64,000 nucleotides of DNA from Monomorium pharaonis (taxonomy: Eukaryota > Arthropoda > Insecta > Hymenoptera > Formicidae): contig NC_050474.1 in the NCBI RefSeq assembly GCF_013373865.1, positions 13,331,045-13,395,044 on the forward strand, given 5' to 3'. The translations under genes and the position numbers were made by a program. Of the stretch, positions 49,741 through 60,304 are shown piece by piece; the first letter of the stretch is position 1, and every line of letters begins with the position of its first letter. The notes below the pieces were generated by a model. That model had not been told where the DNA came from. It saw only the letters and a list, made by a program, of their open reading frames with translations, and made no database searches.

Positions 49741-50360
49741 AGAATAAAATAATTTAATTTAAATTTAATTAATCAATAAAAATTTGTCCTGAATTTAGTA
49801 TGTTACTGTTGATAAAAATAATTTTTAAAAAATGAATTTTTATTTTATTTTTTTATTTTTAGTTGTAGTTTAAAAATATCTGATTTAAGAAATCTATTAG
49901 ATATCCGATTTAAGAAATTTTTTAGATATCCGATTTAAGAAATCTTTTAGATATCAGTTTTATGATATCTTTCTGTTCTCAAAAAACGGCGCATTGGTTA
50001 ACATTCTAACATCATTATGTTATCTTTTAGAAGTCTCTTTATGTTATCATTTTCAGAAACAAGATATCTTTTAGAGATCTTTTTGACAACGTATTGTTCA
50101 CTGGGTTGCTTGAGACGATCTTGAAATAAGATTCGACTATGAATACCAGCCATAGACATACGAGGGGATGAGGAAAAGTGCTCCCCACTTCTCCGGCATT
50201 AAAAAGAGAAGGAAGATCTTCCACATATATCTTTTCTCTTTCTTTTCGTATGCATCAACGCTTACACAGCGGAATGCTCGGTCTATACCCACTCGACAAG
50301 TAATTGTAGTTGTTGAAACATTGTAATATTTAAGAATGGTACATAAATATTTCGTTAATA

Positions 50361-50520
50361 CCCATATAGCACAAAACCATTGCAGAAACATTGCAGCAAT
50401 GTTATTCTGCAATATTGCAGCAACAGTGCAAACCGTTGCTGCAGTGTTGCAGCAAAGGCGAAATGTCCGCTTGCAGCAATATTAGAATGCAACATTGCAG
50501 CAACGTTTGTAACGGAAATA
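50361..50520. mobile_element. left fragment of a CCCAT-type element with TTGCAGCAA words
   Basis: TA|CCCATATAGCAC followed by repeated ttgcagcaa, gcaatattgcagc and gcaacgttt, as in the 41728 family. The rest is cut by the mariner-like element starting at 50523. Confidence 0.6.
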
Positions 50521-50522
50521 TA

Positions 50523-52427
50523 CAGGGTGTAATGTAATCGGAAGCCATCCCGTAATGGAAAGATAGACGGCATCGAGATGAACATAAAAGTCCAATATTG
50601 TCTTGGGTTAGGTCTTTCAATAATCGAGATATAAATTTTTCAAATTGTACGAATGAGAGCGCACCGTGTGAAGAGCCGAGACGCTCGAGCTGTAGCGCGG
50701 CCGGGGTCGAGCATTGGCTGTCGGCGGCGGGGGGAAGAAGGAGAAGCGGTGCCGCTGCCTGTGCTTCGCCGCCCTCGCGTCTCACCGCACCGCGCTAACA
50801 CTCGTGGCGATGGCAGCTATGCACATTCGCGATTACTTGACAAATTAGGAGTTAGCAAAGATATGACAAATTAAAACCGTAATAAACTGCTGTGATTAAG
50901 AAAGTCGAAAGAGCGAAAGCGATAGATACTTATGGGATCTACAAATAATCTAATTTCTATCGTAATTGTGAATAAGTAAATTAATAAAAATTTTTCGTAC
51001 ATTCACGAAAGATTCTTTCTTTTTTTTAAATATCTTGTATCATGCCTGATCTAACGATTTCGTGATAAATTATACGATACGATCGTAATTATACTTGGAG
51101 ATGTTAATGTCACCACTATGGTTAACAACAAAGCGTTTTCTTTCGTAATTATACAATAGAGAACTTAAGTTTACGACATATTCCAACAGAACTATTAAAC
51201 ATGATGTCTCCGTAGATATTTTGTCATATTCCAACGAGAAAATATACTTTCCTAACAGGAAACGAGAGGACGATAGACAATGATATCACTTCTTGAAATT
51301 CTTTTTTTTTTTATTCAGACAAGTAATGGATTACGAAAGAGAAATCAATTAGATTTTTGTATTTTTCTTGATATCTATTCTGAATCAATCAGTAAAAATC
51401 TGTCGTAATTAATAATGTAATTAAAGATAAAAGAAATTCCGAGTTCCCTATTGTTATGAAAGAAAAACTCTTCGTTATATTAATAATATTTGATATTGAA
51501 CATCTCTAAGCATAATTATCGTAGAAGACATAATCTATTGTGAAATCGTTACATCAAGAGATATTTTTCTATCGTGTTATGAACAATGAGTGTAACATAT
51601 TATATGAATATATCGCGCATTTTATAATTTTCTAATTAAATATTTACAAAATGAGAATGTATGAAGAATCAATCGTAAATATTAATCGTGATAAACCTTC
51701 GTTAATTTAACATTCCATGGAAAAAAAAACAATAAGAAACGATGAGAGAATTTGATGCGGCAAATATTATAATACACTTATAAAAGAAAATTATCACTTT
51801 AAGAATCAATCGTGAATTTATGGTAATTTTTTAAAATGTTTTCATCAAGGATTTAACAGTACGACACAATTCGATAAGAAACAAAGTTAGAATTGTATGA
51901 TACTGTAAATAAGATATTTAAGAAAAAGAAAGAATCTTTCGTGAATGTACGAAAAACTTTTATTAATTTACTTATTCACAATTACGATAGAAATTAGATT
52001 ATTTGTAGATTCCATAAGTATCTATCGCTTTCGCTTTTTCGACTTTCTTAATCACAGCAATTTATTACGGATTTAATTTGTCATATCTTTGCTAACTCTT
52101 AATTTGTCAAGTAATCGCGAATGTGCATAGCTGCCATCGCCACGAGTGTTAGCGCGGTGCGGTGAGACGCGAGGGCGGCGAAGCACAGGCAGCGGCACCG
52201 CTTCTCTTTCTTCCCCCCGCCGCCGGCAGCCAATGCTCGACACAGTGGGCCGCGCTACAGCTCGAGCGTCTCGACTCTTCACACGGCGCGCTCTCATTCG
52301 TACAATTTGAAAAATTTATATCTCGATTATTGATAGACTTAACCCAAGACAATATTGGACTTTTATGTTCATCTCGATCCCGTCTATCTTTCCATTACGG
52401 GATGGCTTCCGATTACATTACACCCTG
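50523..52427. mobile_element. Tc1/mariner-like element with about 530-bp inverted arms, 1905 bp
   Basis: TA|CAGGGTGTAATGTAATCGG and its exact inverse before TA (52428-52429). Arms 50523 to about 51045 and about 51895-52427 are near-identical inverses. Each includes a 150-bp GC-rich block (50660-50815; 52130-52290) in otherwise AT-rich DNA. The centre has no transposase. The short ORFs in the GC-rich blocks are mirror images of each other. Confidence 0.88.
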
Positions 52428-52523
52428 TATATGCAATAATACGGATATATGTATATACGGATAAGGCCATAGTAGTCAGAAATATAATATATTATATATT
52501 TATTTAGTTAATTATAATAACAT

Positions 52524-53719
52524 CTCACACAGCACACTTTATCCTGAGGATATCCCAAATTATCCCAGACAGACGAAGGCGATCCCGCGAATATCTCAAT
52601 GAGTAGCTCCCGGGATATCCCCCCAAAATATCTTAAAATATAAGATATTCTATAAAATCTTACGATATCCTATTACATGCAGATAATATTCCATCATATC
52701 TTTTATCTCTACAATTAATAGAGCGTAAATCAAGTGTAAAGGAAAAGTGAATTATAATGTAATAAAAGAGTGACAAAAGCGTTAATTAAATCTCTAAGAA
52801 ACGTAAATTAAAACAGAACATAAAGAAAGTACACTTATCGAAATAATGTGGTATATATTAATAATATTAAAAAATTATAAAAAATGACATTAAAAAATTT
52901 TTTTGATTTTATACAAACAGAGCAAAAACAAACTTTTTAATAAGTTATTCCACATGCTATTTTGCACGCATATGTAAAAATGAATTAAAAAACTAAAACT
53001 TCATATTTATTCATAAAAATGTAAGTTAACTATTATACATATTTCATCCTTCTGATAACATCTATTGTAATAATCTATAACAAATATGTATGCATAGACA
53101 AGAAGTGTTCATGGATTATCACGTGGCGTTAGGATGCGTACGATCTTCGAAGTCAAGCAACGTCGGTGATGGTTGACACTTGATGGGTCACCGTTTTTTC
53201 AGATATAGAGATTTAAACATGCTTTAACGGGTACGACTGTGGCTTGGCTGAAACATGTTGTTATAATCTTCTTCCTCTTACCGTAAGATTACCGTAAGAT
53301 TACCCTAAAAATAATTAGAATTTTTTATTTTTTGTTCAAGTTTTTTTCAATTCTTAGAAACTCTCAAAAATACTTAGAAATTTTCAAAAATTTTCTAAAT
53401 TAATAAAAATTTTTCATTTTTAAAGTTTTTCCGAGAAACTTTTCAATTCTTATAAAAAATCGGAATATTTATCAGAAATCCTGAAAAAAATTTTTTTAAT
53501 TCTGACAAATTTTGTCACTAAGGTATATTACAATATCTCAGGAAATTCCTTGGACATCCTCTGGATATCGTTTGAGATATCTACAGGATGTCAAATGGGT
53601 GAACATTTGTGCATCTCTTGGATATCCCTTGCATATCGCAAACGGTCCACGGATATCCAACGATATTGCGATATCCTAAAATGACATCCCAGGGACATCC
53701 CTAGGATAAAGTGTGTGGG
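52524..53719. mobile_element. CCCA-type element with GGATATCC arms, 1196 bp
   Basis: Right end, inverted, CCCACACACTTTATCCTAGG. Left CTCACACAGCACACTTTATC. AT at 52522-52523 and 53720-53721. ggatatcc, gacatcc and gatatcct repeat through both arms. The segment at 52861-52966 is shared with the 42952 element. Confidence 0.7.
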
Positions 53720-53723
53720 ATAT

Positions 53724-53920
53724 CCCACATAACACGCAGACATAATTAGGACGTAATTTGGATGTCAGATACAAATCCGGAGGACACCCGCCAGATGTCC
53801 TATGACATCCGATGGACGTACTTATAAGGATGTTCTATATTCGTCTCAAGGGTATCATACCAAGTACATCCTTAGAATGTCCGAACCGGATGTAAAACTG
53901 ACATTATTTGGACACATAAT
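53724..53920. mobile_element. truncated CCCAC-type element with GGATGTCC words
   Basis: Starts CCCACATAACACGCAGAC right after the previous element and carries agatgtcc, gacatccg, ggatgt repeats. No right end was found. Confidence 0.4.
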
Positions 53921-54030
53921 AGCCTTAATTAATTACCATATACGTAATACTTCTATATTGCCAACGGTCCCGATAGTCGACGAAAATATCACGGTGCAGA
54001 CAATATGTCTTTTTTCCACGAATAATATTC

Positions 54031-54039
54031 GCCCCCCCC

Positions 54040-54076
<37 letters not shown>
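54031..54076. repeat. CT microsatellite after a C run
   Basis: ccccccccc then (tc)n. Confidence 0.93.
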
Positions 54077-54080
<4 letters not shown>

Positions 54081-54164
54081 ACAGGCGTTGGCTTACTACG
54101 CTTCCGCACAACGCTGCAAAAAGGTAGGTATCCGCGGAAAAAAGATAATAGTAAATATATCTGG

Positions 54165-54338
54165 GGCTCGATTCTTGAATTCATTTGCAAGAGAAACGTA
54201 TTCACAAATTCTATTCTTATAGAAAAGTTGAAAATTTATTGGCTATCATATGGCTTTTAACCAATAAACTTGCAACTTTTCTGTTAGAACGGATATTTGC
54301 GCATACGTTTTCTTGCGAATGAATTCAAGAATCGAGCC
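54165..54338. mobile_element. hairpin MITE, copy 2 of the 45175 family
   Basis: ggctcgattcttgaattcat and its inverse, with the same internal order (gagaaacgtattc, tagaaaagttg, ttgcgcatacg). No clean duplication at the borders. Confidence 0.8.
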
Positions 54339-56040
54339 TTTGGACCGTAACATTTTCGCCGCGACTGCATCATATTCTAATTAATGCTTCAGACGGAAAG
54401 CTAGCAAATATTTTAATTGTAACTTTGCATGTGAAATATTTTAAAAATAAATCTGCACCATATTTTTATAATAATGCAAATGCAATATTTCTGAAATTTT
54501 TGAGAGAAGATAAAAAAGTTTGCTTTCATATTTGTATGGCTCTGTAATATTACAAAAGAAATGTGACAAATACATTATTTCAAAAATATTTTTGGAAAAT
54601 TATAAAGTAATATTAATATTTCTTACACAATGAATATTTCTGCAAAATATCAAACGCAACATTGCATTTAAAGTATTTCTAAAACAATTCTGAAGGATTG
54701 TGTAGGCAATAAAAATTTAAATTGCTAAAAATAAATTTCTGCAATACTGCACAAGAAATATTGCAAATATAATGATTCAGAAACATTTCTGAATGTTTAA
54801 AATTGACATAAAAACATATTCTCTATATAATTATATAGTTAATAATGATAACATTAAAGTATACATGAAATAAACAATAAAAAAATACCTTATTTTAATG
54901 TGCATATATTATTTTATTTAATACTTTATAAATATTTAATATTTTATTGCAATAATTACTGAGATATTATCTTTTCAACGCTTACAGTTTCCTCGATGCG
55001 TTCTCATTTATATAAGTTAAAAAATTAATATCTTGATTACTATTGCAACATTGCAAAATAATATGAAACTTTACTTCAATCCTTTCTATCTTTCTAGCTA
55101 TTGTACACTTTAGAGCATTCACTCTAAATATTTATTTATCTTTTTTTATTATTTTCTCATGTAACAAGTCTTTTTTTACGATATATTACTTTTTTGTAAT
55201 GTTATAAAATGAATATCTTTTTTTTAATGTTACTAAAACAAAATAAAGTTTTAAAAAATTATAACAAAATGGAAGTGTTCTGTTACAAATTCCTATAATA
55301 ATGCAAATCTATAAACCTTTATTAAAGTAAATCTTTATTAACATAATCAATGTATTAAACATTTTTAAAATATGTTTATTTTAAAACTGTTGTATTACAT
55401 AAAAATAAGATTGCTTAAATTTAAAAAATATTATTGTAATACAATAATAATAATTTAAATAGGACCGATAAAACTGTCAAAAATAAATATACAAATAAAA
55501 TCGCCTATATTAAAATCTATAACAGATCTTGGTGCTAAAAAATTTTGATATAATTTTTATTATTTCTAACTCATATGTATGAACTGTGCGCATTTTATCG
55601 GTCTTGAAACAGTTACTAAATATAGACTGACAAGAATGCGACATAGTTCATACGAAATAGTAAAAATTACACAAATTATTCAGTACTAAAACCCGCTATA
55701 AACCAATATAAGTAATTTTATTTTTATCCTCACATTTAACAATTTCATCGATCCTGTTTTAATTATTATTATTATATTACAATAATATTTTTTTAGTATA
55801 TCTACATAGACTACTTTCTTGGATAAAATGTATTTAAGATATTTTCTGAAATGTTTCTGCTATCTACATAGATATGTTTCAGAAATATTTCAGTAATATT
55901 ATCAAAATATTACTAAAATCTTTCAAAAAGATTGCACTTGAAATGATCGCGGACATTGAAACATTGCAGAAGTGTTGCAGAAATAGTCGTGAAATATTTT
56001 TGTGATATTGCTGTATACAGTGTAACATTTCAAATAAAAT
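54339..56040. mobile_element. worn element with CAGAAATATTTCTG-type words, ends not found
   Basis: aatatttctg, cagaaatattt and ttgcagaaa occur many times at 54420-54800 and again at 55850-56030, on both sides of an AT-rich centre that includes the 55427-55789 inverted repeat. This resembles the motif-loaded arms of the CCCA group, but termini could not be placed. Confidence 0.35.
55427..55789. repeat. inverted repeat, about 42-bp arms
   Basis: aatattattgtaatacaata ... aggaccgat returns inverted at 55748-55789. A second pair (tatgaactgtg / catagttcata) lies inside. Confidence 0.6.
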
Positions 56041-56092
56041 ATTTTATAGCGAATTCGGTTGCTTGCACTAGTGCGTACTGAGTGTATATTAA

Positions 56093-56266
56093 GGCTTGTT
56101 TATAGTCAATTTCTATATTTAAGTATCATCTTAAATTCTTCTTAAAATACTTCTTAACCAGTAAAATGATCTGTACAACATCCATAGAATTATTTTTTTG
56201 GTTAAATAGTTTTTGAACATGTATTCTTAAATATGAGAATACTGATGTAAAGTATGTAAACAAGCC
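56093..56266. mobile_element. small element with GGCTTGTTTA ends, TTAA borders
   Basis: TTAA at 56089-56092 and 56267-56270. ggcttgttta and its inverse. Inner aagtatcatctta-type stem. Confidence 0.6.
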
Positions 56267-56280
56267 TTAATGCGCACTTA

Positions 56281-56425
56281 GGTTGGTATTCATAGTTGAA
56301 TCTTATTTCAAGATCGTCTCAAGCAATATCTTAAGATGCTAATACAGCTCTGTGATTGGCTGATGGCATCTTAAGACAGTACTTAAGATGATCTTAAATA
56401 TAAGATCCAACTATGAATACTGGCC
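56281..56425. mobile_element. PIF/Harbinger-like MITE, copy 4, TTA duplication
   Basis: ggttggtattcatagttgaa and its inverse, TTA at 56278-56280 and 56426-56428. 145 bp, same family as 46397. Confidence 0.87.
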
Positions 56426-57088
56426 TTAGTGGGCACTAGTGCAAACAACCGAATTCGCTATTAGAAACATTACATGCCGAGTGGGTACTTATTATGTTTA
56501 TGACTAAAACACTAAAACATTGTAGATAACCCTTTAAAGGCCCTTACACATGAATTGACATAACTAGACTTCGGATTATATGCAAATTGCATATTTGTTA
56601 TTTTTTGCATATTCTATTAAAGCGTTAATAATGTAAACAAATTATCATGTTTTTAATTAATTAATGTTAATTACCCAGATAGCCAAGCCTGCAGGAACAG
56701 ATTTTGAGCAGAGCATGCTATCAATTTTTGACGACAGAATGGCAACAAATTTTATACAGAGTCTGTAATATCCAACGATGTCGGCAAATTGCTGTCAGAA
56801 ATCAAGCAGAGCTTGCTAACATAATTTGACAACAGATTGGCAGCAGAAATCGAGCAAAACCTGCTGATATAACTGACAGCAGATTGGCAGCAGAAATCGA
56901 GCAGAGCCTGTTGACATAACCTGTAGGCAGATCGGCAGCAGAAATCGAACAGTATGTCCGTTACTTTATAATCTTAATTGCTATTTAAATGCCAATTTAA
57001 AACTTGCATTAATATGTTTCTATAGAAAAAAACGTAAGAAAAAAAGTTGTGGCAGTAGAAATTATTGAGAAATTAAATTATATCATTG

Positions 57089-57407
57089 TCTAATATTTTT
57101 GGCCAATCCTGTATACATACATATATTTTTAATATATTAGGGATCGTAAGGAAATAAAATTATTATTAATTATCAATACATTTTTAATAAGAGTTTAATT
57201 GTTCTCTCGCCGATATACATTGTATTGAAAGATTAAGTACTTTATTGTATTGGGCTACCGCGCGATAACGGTAAATTTGAAATAACAGAAATGATGCCTA
57301 AACTCTTATTAAAAATGTATTGACAATTATAATAATTTTATTTCCTTACGATCCCTAATTATATAAAAATATATATATGTATACAGGCTTGGCCAAAAGT
57401 ATTAGGC
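57089..57407. mobile_element. inverted-repeat element with about 130-bp arms
   Basis: ctaatatttttggcca at the left returns as tggccaaaagtattagg. Arms agree through agggatcgtaaggaaataaa and taataagagttta. Centre about 50 bp. Confidence 0.75.
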
Positions 57408-57414
57408 AGCTATA

Positions 57415-57555
57415 TTTTTTTAATTTATCTGAAGTTCTTTTATCTATATTATTTTCTATTGGTTACTTGTATTATACATAAGTTTAAAGTTATGTATAAT
57501 ACCGGCAACCAATAGAAAATAATACAGATAAAAGAATTTCAGATAAATTAAAAAA
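57415..57555. mobile_element. hairpin, about 64-bp arms
   Basis: ttttttaatttatctgaagt ... attatacataa, an 8-base turn, then the inverse. It directly follows the 57089-57407 element and partly matches its flank. Confidence 0.75.
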
Positions 57556-57629
57556 GCCCAGACAATACGCTTGTCCGAAAACTTTAAGAGAACTTTTTAA
57601 AGAAAACATTTAGATATCTTGGAAATGAT

Positions 57630-58708
57630 CCCAGAGAACATTATGACGTCTTAAAGACGTCTAAAAGACGTCTTATATTTCTATAAGACGTCTTATAAAA
57701 CTATCAGAAAGACGTCTTTTAGACGTCTTTAAGACGTCTTATGACCCGATTTAAGACGTTTTTAAGACGTCTAAAAGACGTCTAATTTTTTTTATTTATG
57801 ACGTTTTTGAGACGTCTTATATAAAAATTATTTTAGACATCCCTGGCGAAAAAATTTCTACAAAATTCTAAAAAACTACAAAAATTTACAAAAGTGTTCC
57901 AATTCTGGCATTTTTTTGTAGTTTTTACAGAAAAATGCTAAATTTGAAACACACTTTTGTAAATTTTTGTAGTTTTTTAGAATTTTGTAGAAAATTTTTC
58001 CGCCAAGGATTCCAAAAGCTAGGTTTATTATTTTTTATTTTTTATTATTTTAAACAAAATACTTTATATTTATATTTCATTATTTTTATTTTATTATTAA
58101 GATAAGTTTTTTTTATAAATACAAAATTTTATATTATATATTTCAATTTTATGTTTTCGTGATTGGAAATTACAGAATTTTACAGAGATACTGGATTCAG
58201 TCACATATTTTACAGCAACTTAAGCGCAACACTATTATCGTCCGGTTTATTAATTGTCAAAAACTGTTGTCAGAAAGGTTAATTATTTCCAATAACAGCC
58301 TACACACGCGATACGTACGAGAGTTAAAAAGTTGTGTTGTATTAACGTATCCACACTCGGCTGCGTTACACAGCAAACCAGGACAAAACGTCCCAACACA
58401 CACGCGATACGTGCAAGAGTTCAAAAATTGATACGGGATAAGCACGTCGATCGACTTGATCGCATCACACGGCAGATTTGGTTATGTGCGTCATTCGACG
58501 TCTTAAAAACGTCTTTCTCAGACGTCGTAAAGACGTCTAAATGGCGTCTCAAAGAATGTCTTAAAAAAGACGTATTTTAGACGTCTTAAGAGAGACGTCT
58601 AAAATAAGACGATTTTAAGACGTCATAAAGACGTCTTTTGGTAAAGTCTCAAAGACGTCTCTTTTAAGACGTCTTAAAGATGTCTTTTAGACATGCGTGT
58701 TGTCTGGG
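57630..58708. mobile_element. CCCAG-type element with AGACGTCT arms, 1079 bp
   Basis: Left CCCAGAGAACATTATGACG, right inverse CCCAGACAACACGCATGTC. AT at 57628-57629 and 58709-58710. The empty site is seen in family B copy 1 (gaaaatgatgtcaaaatgg). agacgtct, gacgtctt and aagacgtc occur more than twenty times in the two arms. The centre has two copies of cacacgcgatacgt and no recognised gene. Confidence 0.9.
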
Positions 58709-59331
58709 ATGTCAAAATGGTAACATTTATCAGAGATATCTAAGAGAGGTCTTTGAGATATCTTATTGAAGAGTTTCATTTAAGTTTCTTAAAAATGTTA
58801 TCCTTATGACATCAGCTAAATGTCTCATAAAAAATATCACACAATGCTGTCCGATTTTTGAGCCGTCCATGCGCGTCGTAGCAAAAATCAGACAACATTA
58901 TAACATCCTGAATGAGAAATCCATTTGATATTTAAAAAAATTATCATAAAGATAATGTTTTCCAAAATTACGGTTTGTTTACAATTACTGCGCACAAAAA
59001 AATGCACAAAATCTAAATTCATTATGTACTGAACAAAAACAGGATAATAGATGTACTATTCAATTTTTCTTAAAATATATGATCTATATAGTTAACCATC
59101 TAATTAACCATTTGAACGCTTTAAAGTATTAATGCTAAATAGATCGCAATTTCCATAAAATTATTATGGAAAAAGATAAATTTAACAATGAAATTAATAA
59201 GTAAATAAATTAATGCTATTTATTTTTAATATGTTTTGCAAAATTTAATTGCTTTTATAAAAAATAATATAATTGTGTCAGTTTATAACATATTGGTATA
59301 TGTAGACAATAACAAGTACTCATACCGATGA

Positions 59332-59407
59332 GTCAAATTGGCGTAGCAGATAGAGTACAAGGTTCGTCATCCTAAGGTCCCGGGTTCAAAACCTACCAGC
59401 GGCAAGT
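59332..59407 (+). other. tRNA-like Pol III module in family B copy 2
   Basis: A box TGGCGTAGCAG at 59339, B box GGGTTCAAAACC near 59383. Confidence 0.65.
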
Positions 59408-59885
59408 AAGAATAAAATAAAACAATATAATTTAAATTTAATTAATTAATAAAAATTTGTCCTAAATTTAGTATGTACTGTTAATAAAAATAATTAAAAA
59501 AAAAATAAAATTTTTATTTTATTTTTTTATCTTTAGTTGCACTTTAAAGATATCCGATTTAAGAAATTTTTTAGATCTGCTTGATTTCTGCTGTTAATCT
59601 GCTGTCAGGTTATGTCAGCAGACCCTGCTCGGTTTCTGCTACCAATTTGCTGGCATAGCATGTTAGCAGGCTCTGTTTGATTTCTGCTGCCAATCTGTCG
59701 TCAGGATTATGTCAGCAAATCCTGCTCGGTTTCTGTAATCAATCTGCTGGCATGCCATGCCAGCAGGCTTTGTCGACAAATCCTGAGCTTAATGCGGACA
59801 CAGAATGCTATGGATCTGCAATGGGTATCTGATTGAATTTGCTGCCAAGCTGCTCGCAATCTGCTAGCATTTTGCTATTAGGGTA

Positions 59886-59985
59886 ATTTTTGCATATTTT
59901 GCATATTTATTCAACCTTTGCATATTTTCAAAAAAGCATATTTACATAAATTTTGCATATTTTATTGCATAAAATTGAATAAATT
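59886..59985. repeat. array of TTTGCATATTT words
   Basis: Six or more copies of tgcatatt within 100 bp. Matching words at 56577-56625 lie on the other side of the inserted element. Confidence 0.75.
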
Positions 59986-60074
59986 TCTAATTTATGCGAA
60001 AAATATCTATCCAAGATGAAAAAATTAAAGTGCCACGCTTTTTAGTTACACGTATCTAGAAAATCTAGATACTC

Positions 60075-60205
60075 ATTGCCAACGCGTGAGCGATGAGTGT
60101 CTCCTGTTTTTCATGTTATTACTTTTTTTCAATTGGAGACTTGTTGCCAACGCGTGACCGATGAGTGTCTACTGTTTTCCGTGTCGTCACGTTTTTTTAA
60201 TTGTT
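60075..60205. repeat. imperfect tandem repeat, 69-bp unit
   Basis: ttgccaacgcgtgagcgatg at 60075 recurs as ttgccaacgcgtgaccgatg at 60144, each followed by agtgtct and a T-rich tail. Confidence 0.8.
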
Positions 60206-60304
60206 CTTGACGCTGAATCCTCTCATTCTTCTGTTAGAACTCGTTCGTTAGACTTTGTGTGAAATGAAATTATAAATATTCAATAAATTATTGACAAAAT
60301 AAAT

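Larger units (their letters stand above)
48626..50105 (+). mobile_element. CCCAG-type element, family B copy 1, 1480 bp
   Basis: Left CCCAGACAACACGCTTGTC, right inverse CCCAGTGAACAATACGTTGTC. TT at 48624-48625 and 50106-50107. Arms are full of AGATATCT and gagatatc words. The core from about 49240 to 49860 is the same as in family A, including the tRNA-like module. Confidence 0.88.
48091..50151. mobile_element. PIF/Harbinger-like MITE, copy 3, split by two insertions
   Basis: The left end (ggctata, resuming at 48527) and right end (gactatgaataccagcc) lie between ATA at 48088-48090 and 50152-50154. The middle (48535-48625, 50106-50148) matches copies 2 and 4. Confidence 0.65.
46371..50285. 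mobile_element. outer palindromic element split by five insertions
   Basis: tatagaccgagcat at 46373-46386 returns inverted at about 50272-50285. The arm gttgatgcatacgaaaag ... gaaaaagtgctccccactt-type sequence (47998-48090) returns inverted at 50155-50262. Removing the insertions would leave a hairpin of a few hundred bases. Confidence 0.55.
56047..56460. mobile_element. TTA-flanked element hosting two MITEs, 414 bp
   Basis: TAGCGAATTCGGTTG and its inverse, TTA at 56044-56046 and 56461-56463. It holds 56093-56266 and 56281-56425, so its own sequence is only about 90 bp. Confidence 0.8.
57557..59574 (+). mobile_element. CCCAG-type element, family B copy 2, right end lost
   Basis: CCCAGACAATACGCTTGTC start. 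Sequence up to 57629 and from 58709 follows family B copy 1 through the core and tRNA-like module, stopping at tttagat near 59574 where the outer element resumes. Interrupted by 57630-58708. Confidence 0.8.
56674..59883. mobile_element. CCCAG-type element, 3210 bp, with nested insertions
   Basis: TA|CCCAGATAGCCAAGCCTG at the left. Right, inverted, CCCTAATAGCAAAATGC before TA (59884-59885). The left arm has three near-copies of attggcagcagaaatcgagc (56830-56945). The right arm carries the inverse words (cagcagaccctgctcggtt and similar, 59576-59780). The middle holds the hairpins at 57089-57555 and the family B element at 57557. Confidence 0.65.

Noticed and set aside
50402..50874. Ala/Arg/Ser-rich ORFs, repeated in mirror image at 52073-52464
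   Set aside because: They are the GC-rich arms of the mariner-like element read in several frames.
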